From contig CM074858.1 of the NCBI GenBank assembly GCA_037501455.1, forward strand, positions 82,930,501 to 82,994,500: a stretch of 64,000 nt of DNA, read 5' to 3'. Shown in pieces: positions 1-10,421 of the stretch; position 1 is the first letter of the stretch, and each line of letters begins with the position of its first letter. The position numbers and the translations under genes are program-made. The notes beneath the pieces were generated by a model. That model worked only from the letters and a program-made list of their open reading frames with translations. It made no database searches and was not told the DNA's origin. This DNA is from Lantana camara (lineage: Eukaryota; Streptophyta; Magnoliopsida; Lamiales; Verbenaceae).

Positions 1-2345
1 CCAGATTACTGTAGAAAGTGTAACCATTTGTTTTGTAAGGCTAAGAATTGTCAGCTAAGAGACAAAGAGGATCAAATAACGAATGACGATGTGTTGGATT
101 GTGCTACTAAGGAAAATGATAAAGGCTAGAACACTGGGTGAGGACCTGCCAAAGGGTATGGAAATGGGTGATAATCGGAAAGAAGCTGGGATGTAACATA
201 AGAAGAACAATGGGCCAACCAAATGACAATGAAAGGAGTGGGATGAGGTGTGCCACTCCAAGATGGCGGAATAGGAACGTGGGCAAGGTTAGCCCACTGA
301 CACGTCCCATTGATTTTCAGGCCTTATCTGATGATGGGAATACTTGGCAAGAGGAACGGAATGTTGAATTTTAGGGAACAGGGGGTTAGCAGATTGGTAA
401 AGATGGGACTTCACATATATAGAATAGCTAAGACCCCAACAATCGTGGAATGTGAACATGCGTGAAGGGCAAACAACAACTGATGACTAGACTAAAAAGT
501 AAAAAAGAAAAACTATATTGCAGGACTTAGCCATTGTGGCAGTCACTCCAACAAATATGGCAGCCATTTACCTTGAAGATGAGGTAACTAGAAAGGCTTT
601 ATCTGAGAGTTATGAAGGTATAACGCGATTGGCAGAAGGTAGTTCAAGGGTACAGGAAGAGAATGAGCGGAAGGGGCTACCTCGCTGAGGGTTGGCAATG
701 ATGTGGAAAAATTATTGATGGATGATGACATAGAGACATTTAAAGAGACTTCTCTTTATAAATAAACCAAATCTAAGGAGCAGCATAATAATGAAAATGG
801 TGATAATAAGAGGGGGAAAAGAAATTGGAAAGAATCGGTCAATAAGAATGTTCCAAATCAGGCCACTAAAGGACGTTTCGGTCATTGGCCTTAGTGCCTA
901 GGGAATCATGGAGACTAGAGGACTCATATGGAATATAAGAGGGATAAACAACGATGGCGGGACTCGTATCCTTGAAAATATCTGCCGATGGAATAATATT
1001 AATTTTTTAGCTATATTAGAGCCTATGATTTCATTAGACTCTCATTATATGTGTCATACACTTAGATTAAATTTAAGTTATCAATAATTGTTCTAATCAT
1101 ATTTGGGTTTTTTATGGTAAAGGTACCCGTGTAGAGGTTTTGGCTGATGATCAGCAATTTTTGCATCTTAAGTAAGCGAGTGAGAATTGGCATTACTCCA
1201 TGTACAACGCATTGATTCTCTTCCTTAGATGATTGGTGGTGACTTCAACATCATCATGAATCTAGAGGAGCGGCGTGGGTACGAGATACATCAGATTTTT
1301 TAGGTATGTTGGATTTCAGTGAATGTATACAGGATTGTAATATTACCAAACTCCGTTTCAAGGCTCTACGTATACTTGGATGAATAAATCATTGTGGCAG
1401 TGAGTGGATCATGTTTTGATTTCGAAACGATGTAGTGAACTTTGGTGAATACCAACTTCCTCTTTTGATCAACAGTCATGATGATTCTCATAGGTCCCCA
1501 GTCATGTTTCGATTATAAGACATGTGGTTGCTCATGCTGACATTGAACATGTAGTTAGCAAGAATTGGACAATGCCGGTGGCAGATTGGGGATTGAGGAA
1601 GCTGCATATTAAGTTATCCAGGTTGATATGGAGAAGAGAGATTTTCGGGAACATCTTCGATAAGGTTAAAGATGCTGAAGGGAATAAGCAGGCGACTAAA
1701 TTAGCTTATGATCGCGATCCTTCGAATTCGTCTCTGATAGAATTAAACCGACAAACGATAATCCTCTAGAATTTTCTAGCTATAGAGGAGGATTACTAGA
1801 AACAGAAATCAACTTGCAAATGGATGGAGAAACACGAAATATTTTCGTTCGTTGATTAAGAAAAAAGAAATAAAAAAAAAGTGTAATTCGTAGCATCATT
1901 GAAAGAGGTATAGAATTGAGGGAGCAAGAGGAAATTAAGGGGTTTGTCACAACATACTTTGAGAGCTTTCTTACTGAAAAGGCACGAACCAGGCAGTTTG
2001 AATGCGATATGGAAGGGATAGAGTTAATTCTAGAGCAAAATGATTGTGTCGGGTTGTGCATTAATCTCGAGGCTGAGGAGATATGGGCAAGCGTATTCTC
2101 TATTTCGCTGCATAGCTCAGTGGAACTGACTGGGTATGGTGCGAGGTTTTACCAACAATCATGGGAGGTTATTGGGGAAGATGTTTGCGAGCTAGTCTAA
2201 GATTTCTTTGACGGGACTTCTTTGCCAAAGGGCAACACATTAACTTTGGTGACATTAATTCCCAAAAAGGAGAATCTCGACAAAGGATTTCTTCTTGCAA
2301 AGTTTGCGACCGGTAACTGCCTGATCCACAGTAGTTTTTTCCTCT
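1..2345 (+). pseudogene. L1-type LINE relic (ORF1 tail, endonuclease, start of RT)
   Basis: Decayed non-LTR retrotransposon. A cysteine/histidine knuckle-like stretch (CRKCNHLFCKAKNC) at about 10-51 looks like the end of ORF1. From about 919 a frame reads GLIWNIRGIN..FLAILEPM, the start of the plant L1 apurinic endonuclease, and near 1230 MIGGDFNIIMNLEERRG gives the GGDFN endonuclease motif. Near 1524-1768 comes the linker usual between endonuclease and reverse transcriptase (LHIKLSRLIWRREIFGNIFDKVKDAE). Near 2205-2270 FFDGTSLPKGNTLTLVTLIPKKEN is the first RT block. Frames shift and stop codons intervene, and the catalytic RT core is missing, so it is inactive and 3'-truncated. The left end lies outside the window. 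Domain order fixes the strand. Confident as a LINE relic, less so on the exact ends. Confidence 0.8.
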
Positions 2346-2564
2346 ATTTACTTCGCAGCATCTAATGAATTTAGCGTAGAAAGTTGGCTGCCGCTAATTG
2401 CATCGGGCAACTACTATTTTGTATCCTTCTCGACTTCCAAGTAAAGTTACCTAAAAGAGGTATTTTAAGCATTAAACGGTTCATAATTGGCAATAAAACA
2501 TATGGAATTTAGGCGTAAAATATCAAGTATTTATTGCCTAACAACCTCTAACCAAATAACGAAA
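2346..2564. other. Unassigned stretch
   Basis: AT-rich sequence after the LINE relic. I see no ORF, terminal repeat or recognisable element; it may be unreadable LINE 3' sequence or part of the adjoining copia LTR scrap. Confidence 0.3.
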
Positions 2565-2945
2565 TAAATCGAAGAATCATTCAGTCAATGGCTATCAGTG
2601 AAAAACGATCCCCCTACCATCCTATCTCTCAATCAAGATTTAGGGTATGAAAATATTTAGAGCCCTACTAATCATGATTTTTAAAGTTAAGTTTGTTACA
2701 TATTCATTTGATTTCAATCTAAAAAACCCCCTTTTGTTAATTTCGATCTACTACCTTGGCTGAGAACTTTGAGATGGACTATGAACAACTTAATTAGTAA
2801 AAGATCATCTTGCCTTGAGCAAGTGTAGATCCTTTATTGATTCTCACATGCCTTCATATGCCATTTTTGTAATCCCAACATAGGCCGGAGTTTAGTTGTT
2901 TAAGATGACACCCTTTTTAGCTTATATCAAATACTAATTTAGAGG
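2565..2945 (-). repeat. Old copia LTR fragment
   Basis: Diverged but collinear match to the internal part of the Copia1 LTR (about 8290-8630). Shared landmarks are the segments around TCTCTCAA(C/T)CAAGAT, the TTTGATTTCAATC stretch, TTGATCTACTACCTTGGC, and the run ending in an AGCTTATA block. Both ends are missing and divergence is visibly much higher than between the other copia LTRs in the window, so this is an older insertion in the same orientation as Copia1. Confidence 0.75.
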
Positions 2946-3529
2946 ACCGGGCAATGCGCGGTAACCTGTGCCCGTTAACATAAATTATTATAATATTGTG
3001 ATATATGCATATTTTATTATTTACTGATTCATATATAATATTTGCGATCATTAAATCATATATATGATGGATACTAAATTCCTAAATAAGAATACAAAAT
3101 ACAAAAATTCATTGCTGAAGGAATAATACCAAAAGATTGAATGATTCAATTGCAGAAGTAGGCAGATAGCTTAATGACATTAACATGCCCAGAAGTAGTT
3201 TATTTGTTTACATTACTTTACAAAATTAGATTGCAAAAATAGAGTACAATATATATTCCCAGGAGCATCATGTCAAAAGAGCCACAAAATACTTAGAGTT
3301 TTAAGTTATGCATATGGTTATATATTTACAGAAGGCTAACACTTGAAAAGATCTTCAACTTCAACATTGGTTAGGAGGTGGGATTTGATGTGCATCATTC
3401 TTTGAAGATTAAACCCGAGCATTATCTGAAGTTTCGATAATATCATTGTTAGCACCAACAAAAGAACCTGGAATTAACAAAATATATACATAAATATATT
3501 AAACTTTGAAGTTAATGGAAAAGAATAAT
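2946..3529. other. AT-rich unassigned stretch
   Basis: No convincing ORF or element. Near 2948-2972 a short GC-rich run (GGGCA then TGCCC some 15 bases later) forms a small inverted repeat resembling widespread plant repeat termini, but no partner end or target duplication was found. Confidence 0.3.
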
Positions 3530-3980
3530 CTACATGTGGACAAATAAGGAGTTGTATATACTTGAAATTTCTTGAGCATTTACTTGTTTTGGTATTTGTG
3601 CAACTTCAACCAAATAAGAGACTGTGTAACGGTATTTTGTGCCATAATGAGTTTCGATCATCTTCTTTTTAATTTGCATAATGAATTCTTTTTCACTTAA
3701 CTGCTCATTAATGGCAACACCATTAACCATCTTGTTCTGCATAAAAAGAAAATAATCAGCGGAAGTTTATTATAAGTGTGTCAATTAATAAATAGCTATC
3801 AATAATGTAAAATATTATAAGGGAAGAAAGAAAAGAAGAAAAGGACTAACCTCTTACTCAAGTTCCATCAGTTCAAGTGCAGTGAAACCCAATATATTTT
3901 CTGCAAGTTCACCAAATATCATGACTTCCAATTGTGTTAAGCTATCAACAAGAGTCAATATAAATTTGTCCCTATCAAAA
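3530..3980 (-). pseudogene. RPA1-like OB-fold gene fragment (possible)
   Basis: On the minus strand about 3980-3855 reads FDRDKFILTLVDSLTQLEVMIFGELAENILGF.., and after a gap of about 110 bases 3742-3530 reads NKMVNGVAINEQ..EFIMQIKKKMIETHYGTKYRYTVSYLVEV. The pattern 'RFxLTLxVxDxTxxxxxxxFxxxAExxLG' followed by a K/Y-rich beta segment is that of the C-terminal OB fold of replication protein A large subunits. Plant genomes carry many such copies, some inside Helitrons. A GTAAG donor-like and a TTTATGCAG acceptor-like site lie between the pieces, but the phases do not match, so it is broken. It ends at the G3 LTR. It could be a host gene remnant or Helitron cargo; family assignment is from motif memory only. 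Confidence 0.4.
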
Positions 3981-5870
3981 TTTAGCACCCCAAGCGGTGG
4001 GCACCACATCCCCCGCACTAGGGCTCGACATGTGTAACGAAATGGAGAATCCGTACACGCACCAAGCTAGGGATGTAAACAAGATGAGCCAGCTCGTGAG
4101 CTTAGCAAGCTGGCTCGAGGAAAGCTCACGTTCAGATTCGAATAGGCTCGCATCGCCTAGCAAGGTGACAAACCCAATATTTCAGTATTCATACCAAACC
4201 TATATTTCTTCCTTAAAACTCTAAAGCCGCAGCGATATGCACCGGAGAAGAAGACATATTTTGGCCTTCCAACTTCAAAGTTAAATCGCCTCCTCTCATG
4301 CCGACGCCAATATCTGCCATAGCCGCCTCTGTTCCGCCTATTTTTTCTCAAAGGTGCCTGTGCTGCTCCACCACCGTCAATTTTTGGCCTCCTCCATCTC
4401 TACGCCTTCAAAGTGCCACTACCGACGGCGATCTGGAACGCGACCTTCTTCCATACTTCTTGTTTCTTAAAGCCCAGATCTGATATATATTTTTTCGAAT
4501 TTTCTCCTCTTTCCATTTTTCTTGCCGCTTTAAAATCTTGTTATTTTACTTACATAATGTTTGCGCCTTGATTCAGATCTTTCAATTTGCTCTATGTAAA
4601 TTCATTGGATTAATGTTCTAAGCTTTCAATTTGGTTAATTATTTTCATGCTGGGTCTTTCTTGTTCAATCTTTGATCCTACCTCAAGAAAATATGCCCTA
4701 AGGCTCGCGAGCCATCTCCGAGCTGCTTTGGTTCGAGACGAACCAAGCTCGAACCCTATTTTTTATGGCTCGGTAGCTACCGAGCCAAGCCCGAGCAATG
4801 TTTTCAGAGATCGAGCCCAAGCTCGAGCCACGAAAAAAGCCCAAAGCTCGGCTCAGCTCGGCTTGTTTGCATCCCTACACCAAGCACTAGCGAACGGGGG
4901 ATAAATAAAAGCCACACCTAAGTTAGGCGGTCTAGACCCCCAAACAGAGCGCACATAAAATTAAACATACAAAAGCAGGTGCATTTAAACAAGCTTGAAC
5001 AAGGCATAAAGTCAAGGTTAAACATCACTTAGAACAAATTATATACATACTTGCCACAACGGGTCAAAACTAATGAATACAAATTCCAAACTACAAGTGT
5101 TCTAAAAGTACAAAGTGCAAAACTAACTAAGAATGAAAATGCCGACTCAAACTATGATAAGGAGACTCAAAAGACCACAAGCCACCTAGCTTGAACCAAC
5201 AGACCGGTGCCTGCAAGCTAAAAACATAAAGAGGGAGGGGTCAATCACACTGGCTGAGTGAGGGGCTACACATGCACACCTACATACGTATACGGAGTAC
5301 AACACATATCAGAGTTGTAAGTTCTTGAACCGGGGCGTGGTTTTTGCAATCTAAAACATTTCTCACGTGATAATATATATAGGGGAGAGAATTTAGGGCC
5401 GAAGGCCAAAATAACCAATTTTAGTAATTGAGAATCCACTCTCATTTCACGAACCATTACATAAAAAACTAACATAACAAAAATAAGCATAAGGCAAACC
5501 TTCATACAAAAGGGAAATGTGCACAGGAATAATATCTGTCCCAGGCTCCCCTTACCCACACCACGATGATTATGCACGGAAGTAATTCCCAGCGTCTCGA
5601 GTCTCCCTTACCCATAATCACTGAGCTCCAAACATATCAAGATCAATTCGTATCGAGATTTCAAGGCATATCAAGATTCAAGATCATGTTCGTACTCATA
5701 TTCATACTCATAACCATATTTATATCCTGAGCATATTCATAATCATAGCATATTCATATTGGATTCTTATTCAAGAGCATAAACTCACTTACTGACAAAA
5801 CTTAGCATACCTTTCCCTGGCGACAAATTATGCTTTACTTACCCTTCCGTGTCACTCCATAGCTTGTGCA
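3981..5870 (-). repeat. Old Tekay-like LTR (G3), left portion
   Basis: Begins with a decayed TGTAGCACCCC-type terminus and the GGTGGGCACCACATCCCCCGCA block. That block recurs, with small changes, at the left end of every Tekay-like LTR here in minus orientation (5876, 50815, 59431, 59729). Further inside, the stretch around 5250-5480 matches 51340-51540 of the 50815 solo LTR. It is split by a hAT-type element (4068-4877) and by the G2 solo LTR (5876-29223). Its continuation is seen after 29224 and again, as a second copy, at 57411-57716. No coding capacity. Confidence 0.7.
4068..4877. mobile_element. Non-autonomous hAT-type element, 810 bp
   Basis: Terminal inverted repeats begin TAGGGATGTAAACAAG on the left and end CTTGTTTGCATCCCTA on the right. 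An exact 8-bp duplication, CACCAAGC, stands at 4060-4067 and 4878-4885. Eight-base duplications and TAGGG-type ends are the signature of the hAT superfamily. The subterminal regions are crowded with GAGCC/GGCTC and GAGCTC motifs, plus a local inverted repeat (GGCTCGGTAGCTACCGAGCC near 4768-4787), usual for hAT transposase binding regions. No transposase is encoded. The middle (about 4160-4680) looks like foreign, possibly gene-derived sequence. Confidence 0.85.
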
Positions 5871-7627
5871 CCTATTGTAGCGCCCCAAACGGAAGGCACC
5901 ACATCCCCCGCACCGAGACCCGACCCGCATATGAAATGGGAAGTCCATACACGTGCCAAGTCATGGCGAACGGGGACCACTCACTCGCTAGGCTAGGTGG
6001 GAGCTAACCTCGAAACCAAATAAACAATTCCAAAGAATAAAATGCACGTGCGGAAGCAAAACATATAATCAATCATAGTTGCAATTAACAATTGACGGGT
6101 TCAACTAACATAGATACCTAGTCCCGAAATCCCAAACATAAATCATAAATCATAACAATTCATACATTCATTGTAAAACTTAATTAATATACAAAATGTG
6201 TATGGTGTGACTCGGACTTAATCACAGGACTCGACAGACCCAAAATCCCACCTAGCACTCGAAAACTTGCAAAAGAACTGAAAACAAAGCCGGGTTCAGT
6301 CTATAGGAGACTGGTGGGTATAAAACAGGGCATAAGTATCAATATCACGGAATTTAAACACATACATGCAAGCTATAATCCTGAATGAAGTTTTAGAGTA
6401 ATTTTCCCAAGTGGGTAAAACAAAAGAAGACATCATCGGGATTACCACTATCATATTTAACCATTAGGCTATTCATGGCCCTGACGAGTGGGCGTGCATT
6501 ATCTCCAACCAACACCTTGTGTATTCATAATCATTATTCATTCATTATCATACATATATTCTTTTGTGCACATTCATACGATTCAGAAATATACATATAC
6601 ACCTTTTTCCTCGGGGTGGTGGACGGGCTTGCAAGACCCGGCCAGCGGTCCATACATAGGCCAATGGGGGTACATGAATCCCCCAAGGGCACTCAGCTCC
6701 CATTCCCCACTAATCTCCTAGCGATGGCCGGTATCACCATAGTTTGGTTGGAACTAGTACATGGGATCACCGTCGGCCCTTGCCTCCTAGGATAGCCACA
6801 TGTACTAAGTCCCTGGGCCCGTGTAATTACAATCATATCTCGCCAAAATCATAAGGTAGGATTCATAAATGAAAGGTCATACGTTTGAAATCATTTACCC
6901 AAAATGACTCGATATATAAATATACTAATTTGGCTCAAATCTTTCACATAAAGGATATATTGGGTTATCATAGCTATTAGAAGAGAAACCCACCTGTTAC
7001 ATCTTACCGAACCAAAAATCAAGAAGAAAGGAAGACTTGGGAGTAACCTATGAACCCGGCATCTCCACCACCCTGGAGAACTGAACAAAGAACAATACAG
7101 TGGACTCGTGAGACTCAGGACTTCCAAATGAACCATATAGGACGCATGATATGAGATACATGCATGATAATAACATGTTATGAAGATGTTCATGGACTTA
7201 ATTAATGCATCAGAAGCACATAACCAAGCAATTCATTCAAGTTCAATCGATACATGTGTTGGAAAACACGAATCAGAAAGCAGCGGAATTTAAAAAATTT
7301 TTCCAACAAAAAGATCTAGGACTCGCAATCGTGCAACCAAATTCGTAAAGATAGAAAACTTACTTTTCTTTTATTCTTTCTTGAAGCGTTTCAAGCCACC
7401 CAAGAACGCTCTTCTCGCGGCTTGATCCCCTCTCCTTTGGTAAAGCTCGAATCTTCAAACTTCTAACTTGAAGTCTCTAGAGAAAGTCCACCAACTTGAT
7501 CACAATCTAACTAGTAAGGATGCTAGTTCTCTAGTTAGTGTTTAGGCTTAACCTAGGGTTTAATTTAACCTTGGAGAAAGGAAGGTGTTCAACACATGAA
7601 CCAAGAATTGTCAATTAGCTCTAAAGG

Positions 7628-7654
7628 GGAGCATGAGCTCCCCTATATATAGGA
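7628..7654 (-). promoter_or_regulatory. Copia LTR TATA box with downstream hairpin
   Basis: In element orientation a CTATATATAG TATA-type box (7645-7654) is followed directly by a perfect stem GGGGAGC-loop-GCTCCCC (7628-7645). Exact counterpart at about 25849-25875. The hairpin would fall near the transcription start. Function inferred from position only. Confidence 0.6.
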
Positions 7655-7988
7655 AAGGGGAGGGACGGCCGAACTCCTTGTTGGGCAAGGATTTGGTTTG
7701 TCTCTCTCCTATTACTTGATCATCAAGTATTTTCCAACTTTGACTTTGAATTCTAATTCAAGTCAACTTTTAAGAGAGCTAAAAATATCCAAACTATTTT
7801 TGGATAATTTTATACTTTATTTATTATAAAATAAATAACTTATTTTTATCTAATTAATTAATTCGTAATTAATTAACTAGATTATTTTCTCCAAAATTAG
7901 ACTTTCTTTTTAATTCAAAATTAAACCAAAGTCTATTAAATAATTAACAAATTAATTATTTAATATATATACAATATACATATATACA

Positions 7989-8056
7989 CACGTGTGTGAC
8001 ACGTGTCACAGTGACACGTGTCACTCACGTGAGCCACACGTGTGACTTCACACGTG
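7989..8056. promoter_or_regulatory. Cluster of six G-boxes (CACGTG) in copia U3
   Basis: Six CACGTG cores in 68 bp, about 340-410 bp upstream of the TATA box in element orientation. The partner LTR has five (about 26215-26270), having lost 15 bp. Related clusters persist in other copia LTRs of the window (30545-30590, 33000-33035, 48408-48475). G-boxes bind plant bZIP and bHLH factors, suggesting light- or stress-responsive transcription (inference). Confidence 0.65.
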
Positions 8057-9203
8057 TGGAACCCTCTTGGCCCGATTAACTCGTTTAATCATTTTCAAGC
8101 CTCAACTCATGTAACCAAGTTGTTGTGTGTGACCCTCTAGGTTCTTAATTCAATTAGCAGTGACCCTAATTAATTAATTCACTAATTAATTAATCAGTCC
8201 ACAGATTAAACGACCATAGTCTAGCAACAGGTGTTTAACCCCTAGCTGAATTGGAATGTTCGGATTCAACAGAACCTTTAAGTCATTGATTCATGTGAGA
8301 TACAATCCTCCTACTTACTATCTCTCAACCAAGATCTAGGGCAAGGGAATAATCAGAACCCTAATAATCCGGTCTTAAAGCTAAGTGCATTTCATATCCA
8401 TTTGATCTCAATCCAAGAAACCCTTTTCTTGATGTCTTGATCTACTGCCTTGGCCAAGGACTCCATATGGCGTATGAATGACTTACACAGTAAGAGATCA
8501 CCTTGCAAATGCAAGTGTAGGTCCTATCTTGATTCTCATTCACTTTCATGAATCACTTGTGCAGTCCCAGCATAAGCCTTGAATCAGTTGTCTAAGGCCA
8601 CACCCTTTAAAGCTTATACCTAAGACTACAGAGTTAACTCATAAAGTGACAAGGAACCTCAAGTCTAAGGATCAATTAATCACATCAATGACTCGTGAGA
8701 TATTTCCTAATCTGGAAGTTTCCATTTCCTGAAATAGAAACTTCCTTTCCCATTTAGGAATGTTCTCACACGGGCACCTCAGTGAACTTACTTATTAAAG
8801 TAAGCACCCTCATGTATCACGCACATATCAACTATACACTTTGCACCTCCATGAAACAAGGTGGTCCTTCTTCAGGGCGTGATCCCACAAGCAAGCCTTA
8901 GAGGAGTCAGGTTGACACTCCCACTGTCTGTAGGACTCATCGGCTTGGAGTATTTTACTAATCATGACTTATGTGATATAGGGCTCGTTTCATGAACCAT
9001 TTCACCTAAATGGTAGAGTCCTAAAGTCATCAGGATTAGGGGAGTTCTCATACATGCACAGCTAAAGTAAACGCATACCAAACAAGAGCATATAAAGAAG
9101 TGTTGCCTCAATTCGTTATTTCATTCAAAGATTGTCTGTGATTACAATAAGGAAAAGCACAAAGCGGATATACAATCGGCTTTCTAGGGCACTATTCCTA
9201 ACA

Positions 9204-9216
9204 ATCTACCACTTGC
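9204..9216 (-). other. Copia1 polypurine tract
   Basis: On the minus strand CAAGTGGTAGA abuts the LTR start TGTTAGG. Copia2 at 49620-49630 keeps the purer form AAGTGGGAGA. Primer for plus-strand synthesis; the Copia1 copy has a pyrimidine (T) inside the purine run. Confidence 0.7.
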
Positions 9217-9219
9217 CCG

Positions 9220-10421
9220 TCAAAGCCATTCTAAAGCTACTCTAAGTCCCATCTTCTCAAGATGACCTTGGAAAGCTTCTCGACTAAGGGGTTTAGTAAG
9301 TGGATCTGCCACGTTCTCTGCTGATGTGACCCTCTCAATTAGCACATCTCCTCTTTTGATAATATCACGGATTAGGTGATACTTCCTCATAATGTGCTTG
9401 GTCCGTTGGTGAGATCTTGGTTCTCTTGCTTGAGCAACCGCCCCAGTGTTGTCACAAAACACAGTAATGGGGTCTTTCATGCTAGGAACAACATTCAACT
9501 CTTGAATGAAGTTTCTAATCCAAACACCTTCCTTTGCTGCATCATTTGCAGCTAAGTATTCGGCCTCAGTGGTCGAATCTGCAGTGGTTGTTTGCTTGGA
9601 ACTCTTCCAACTCACTGCTCCGCCGTTTAGGCAGAAAATGTATCCTGACATTGACTTAAAATCATCTAAGTCTGATGCAAAGCTTGCATCGCAGTATCCT
9701 TCGACAGTAAGATCTTTCTGACCTCCGTAAACTAAGAATAAATCTTTAGTACTTTTCAAGTACTTAAGAATATTCTTCACGGCAGCCCAGTGACCATCTC
9801 CAGGGTCAGTTTGGAAACGACTTGTCACACTGAGTGCATAAGCCACATCCGGTCGAGTACATAACATTGCATACATTATGCTACCTATTGCTGATGCATA
9901 AGGTGTATGAGTCATTCTCTCCTTCTCAAGGTTAGACTTAGGACACATCTTCTTTGAAAGACATGTTCCTACACTCATAGGAAGGTTCTTAACCTTTGCT
10001 GACTCCATATTGAATCTCTTCAATACTTTGTCAATGTACATCGACTGTGATAGTCCTATTAACCTTCTAGATCTATCTCTATAGATTTTGATTCCAAGGA
10101 TATAGGACGCATCACCAAGATCTTTCATCTCGAATTGGTTCGATAACCATAACTTAGTCACTTTCATGTCATCCTTCGAATTCCCAATAAGAAGGATGTC
10201 ATCAACATAAAGTACTAAGAATTGCACTGAGGTCTCTAATTCCTTTCTATACACACATGATTCATTCGAAATTTGGATGAAGCCAAACGCTTTGACCGAT
10301 TCATCAAATCGAATGTTCCAATTCCTAGAAGCCTGTTTCAATCCATAGATTGATCTTTGGAGTTTGCAAACCTTTTGCTCACTCCCACTGAATGTGAAAC
10401 CTATGGGTTGCTCCATATAAA
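9220..10421 (-). CDS. Copia1 pol, RT C-terminal part and RNase H (split ORF)
   Basis: Downstream half of the Copia1 polyprotein, about 400 codons, ending TGA at 9220-9222. It begins at the TekayA insertion site, so it has no start of its own; the first Met (10414-10416) is an internal residue of the RT. RT motifs are GLKQASRNWN near residue 25 and the catalytic YVDD near 70 (about 10200), followed by LGDASYILGIKI and the RPDVAYALSV segment. RNase H follows: DASFASD, SKQTTTADSTTEAEYLAA, FCDNTGAVAQA and the H-rich TKHIMRKYHLIRD, giving the D-E-D-D set. No stop or frameshift inside. The other half lies at 20447-23168; the insertion falls inside the RT domain, so no functional RT can be made from either piece. 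Confidence 0.9.

Larger units (their letters stand above)
7257..9203 (-). repeat. Copia1 3' LTR (left)
   Basis: 1,947 bp from TGTTGGAAAAC to TTCCTAACA. Near-identical to 25482-27413. Six G-box cores at 7989-8056 and a TATA element with an adjacent hairpin at 7628-7654 mark the U3/R boundary in element orientation. Confidence 0.95.

Noticed and set aside
2946..3020. GGGCA..TGCCC inverted repeat resembling a DNA-transposon end
   Set aside because: No second terminus or target duplication could be found.
6475..6795. ORF of about 100 residues in G2, with a similar ORF at 60371-60624
   Set aside because: They reflect shared LTR sequence; frames shift between the copies, so no protein is conserved.
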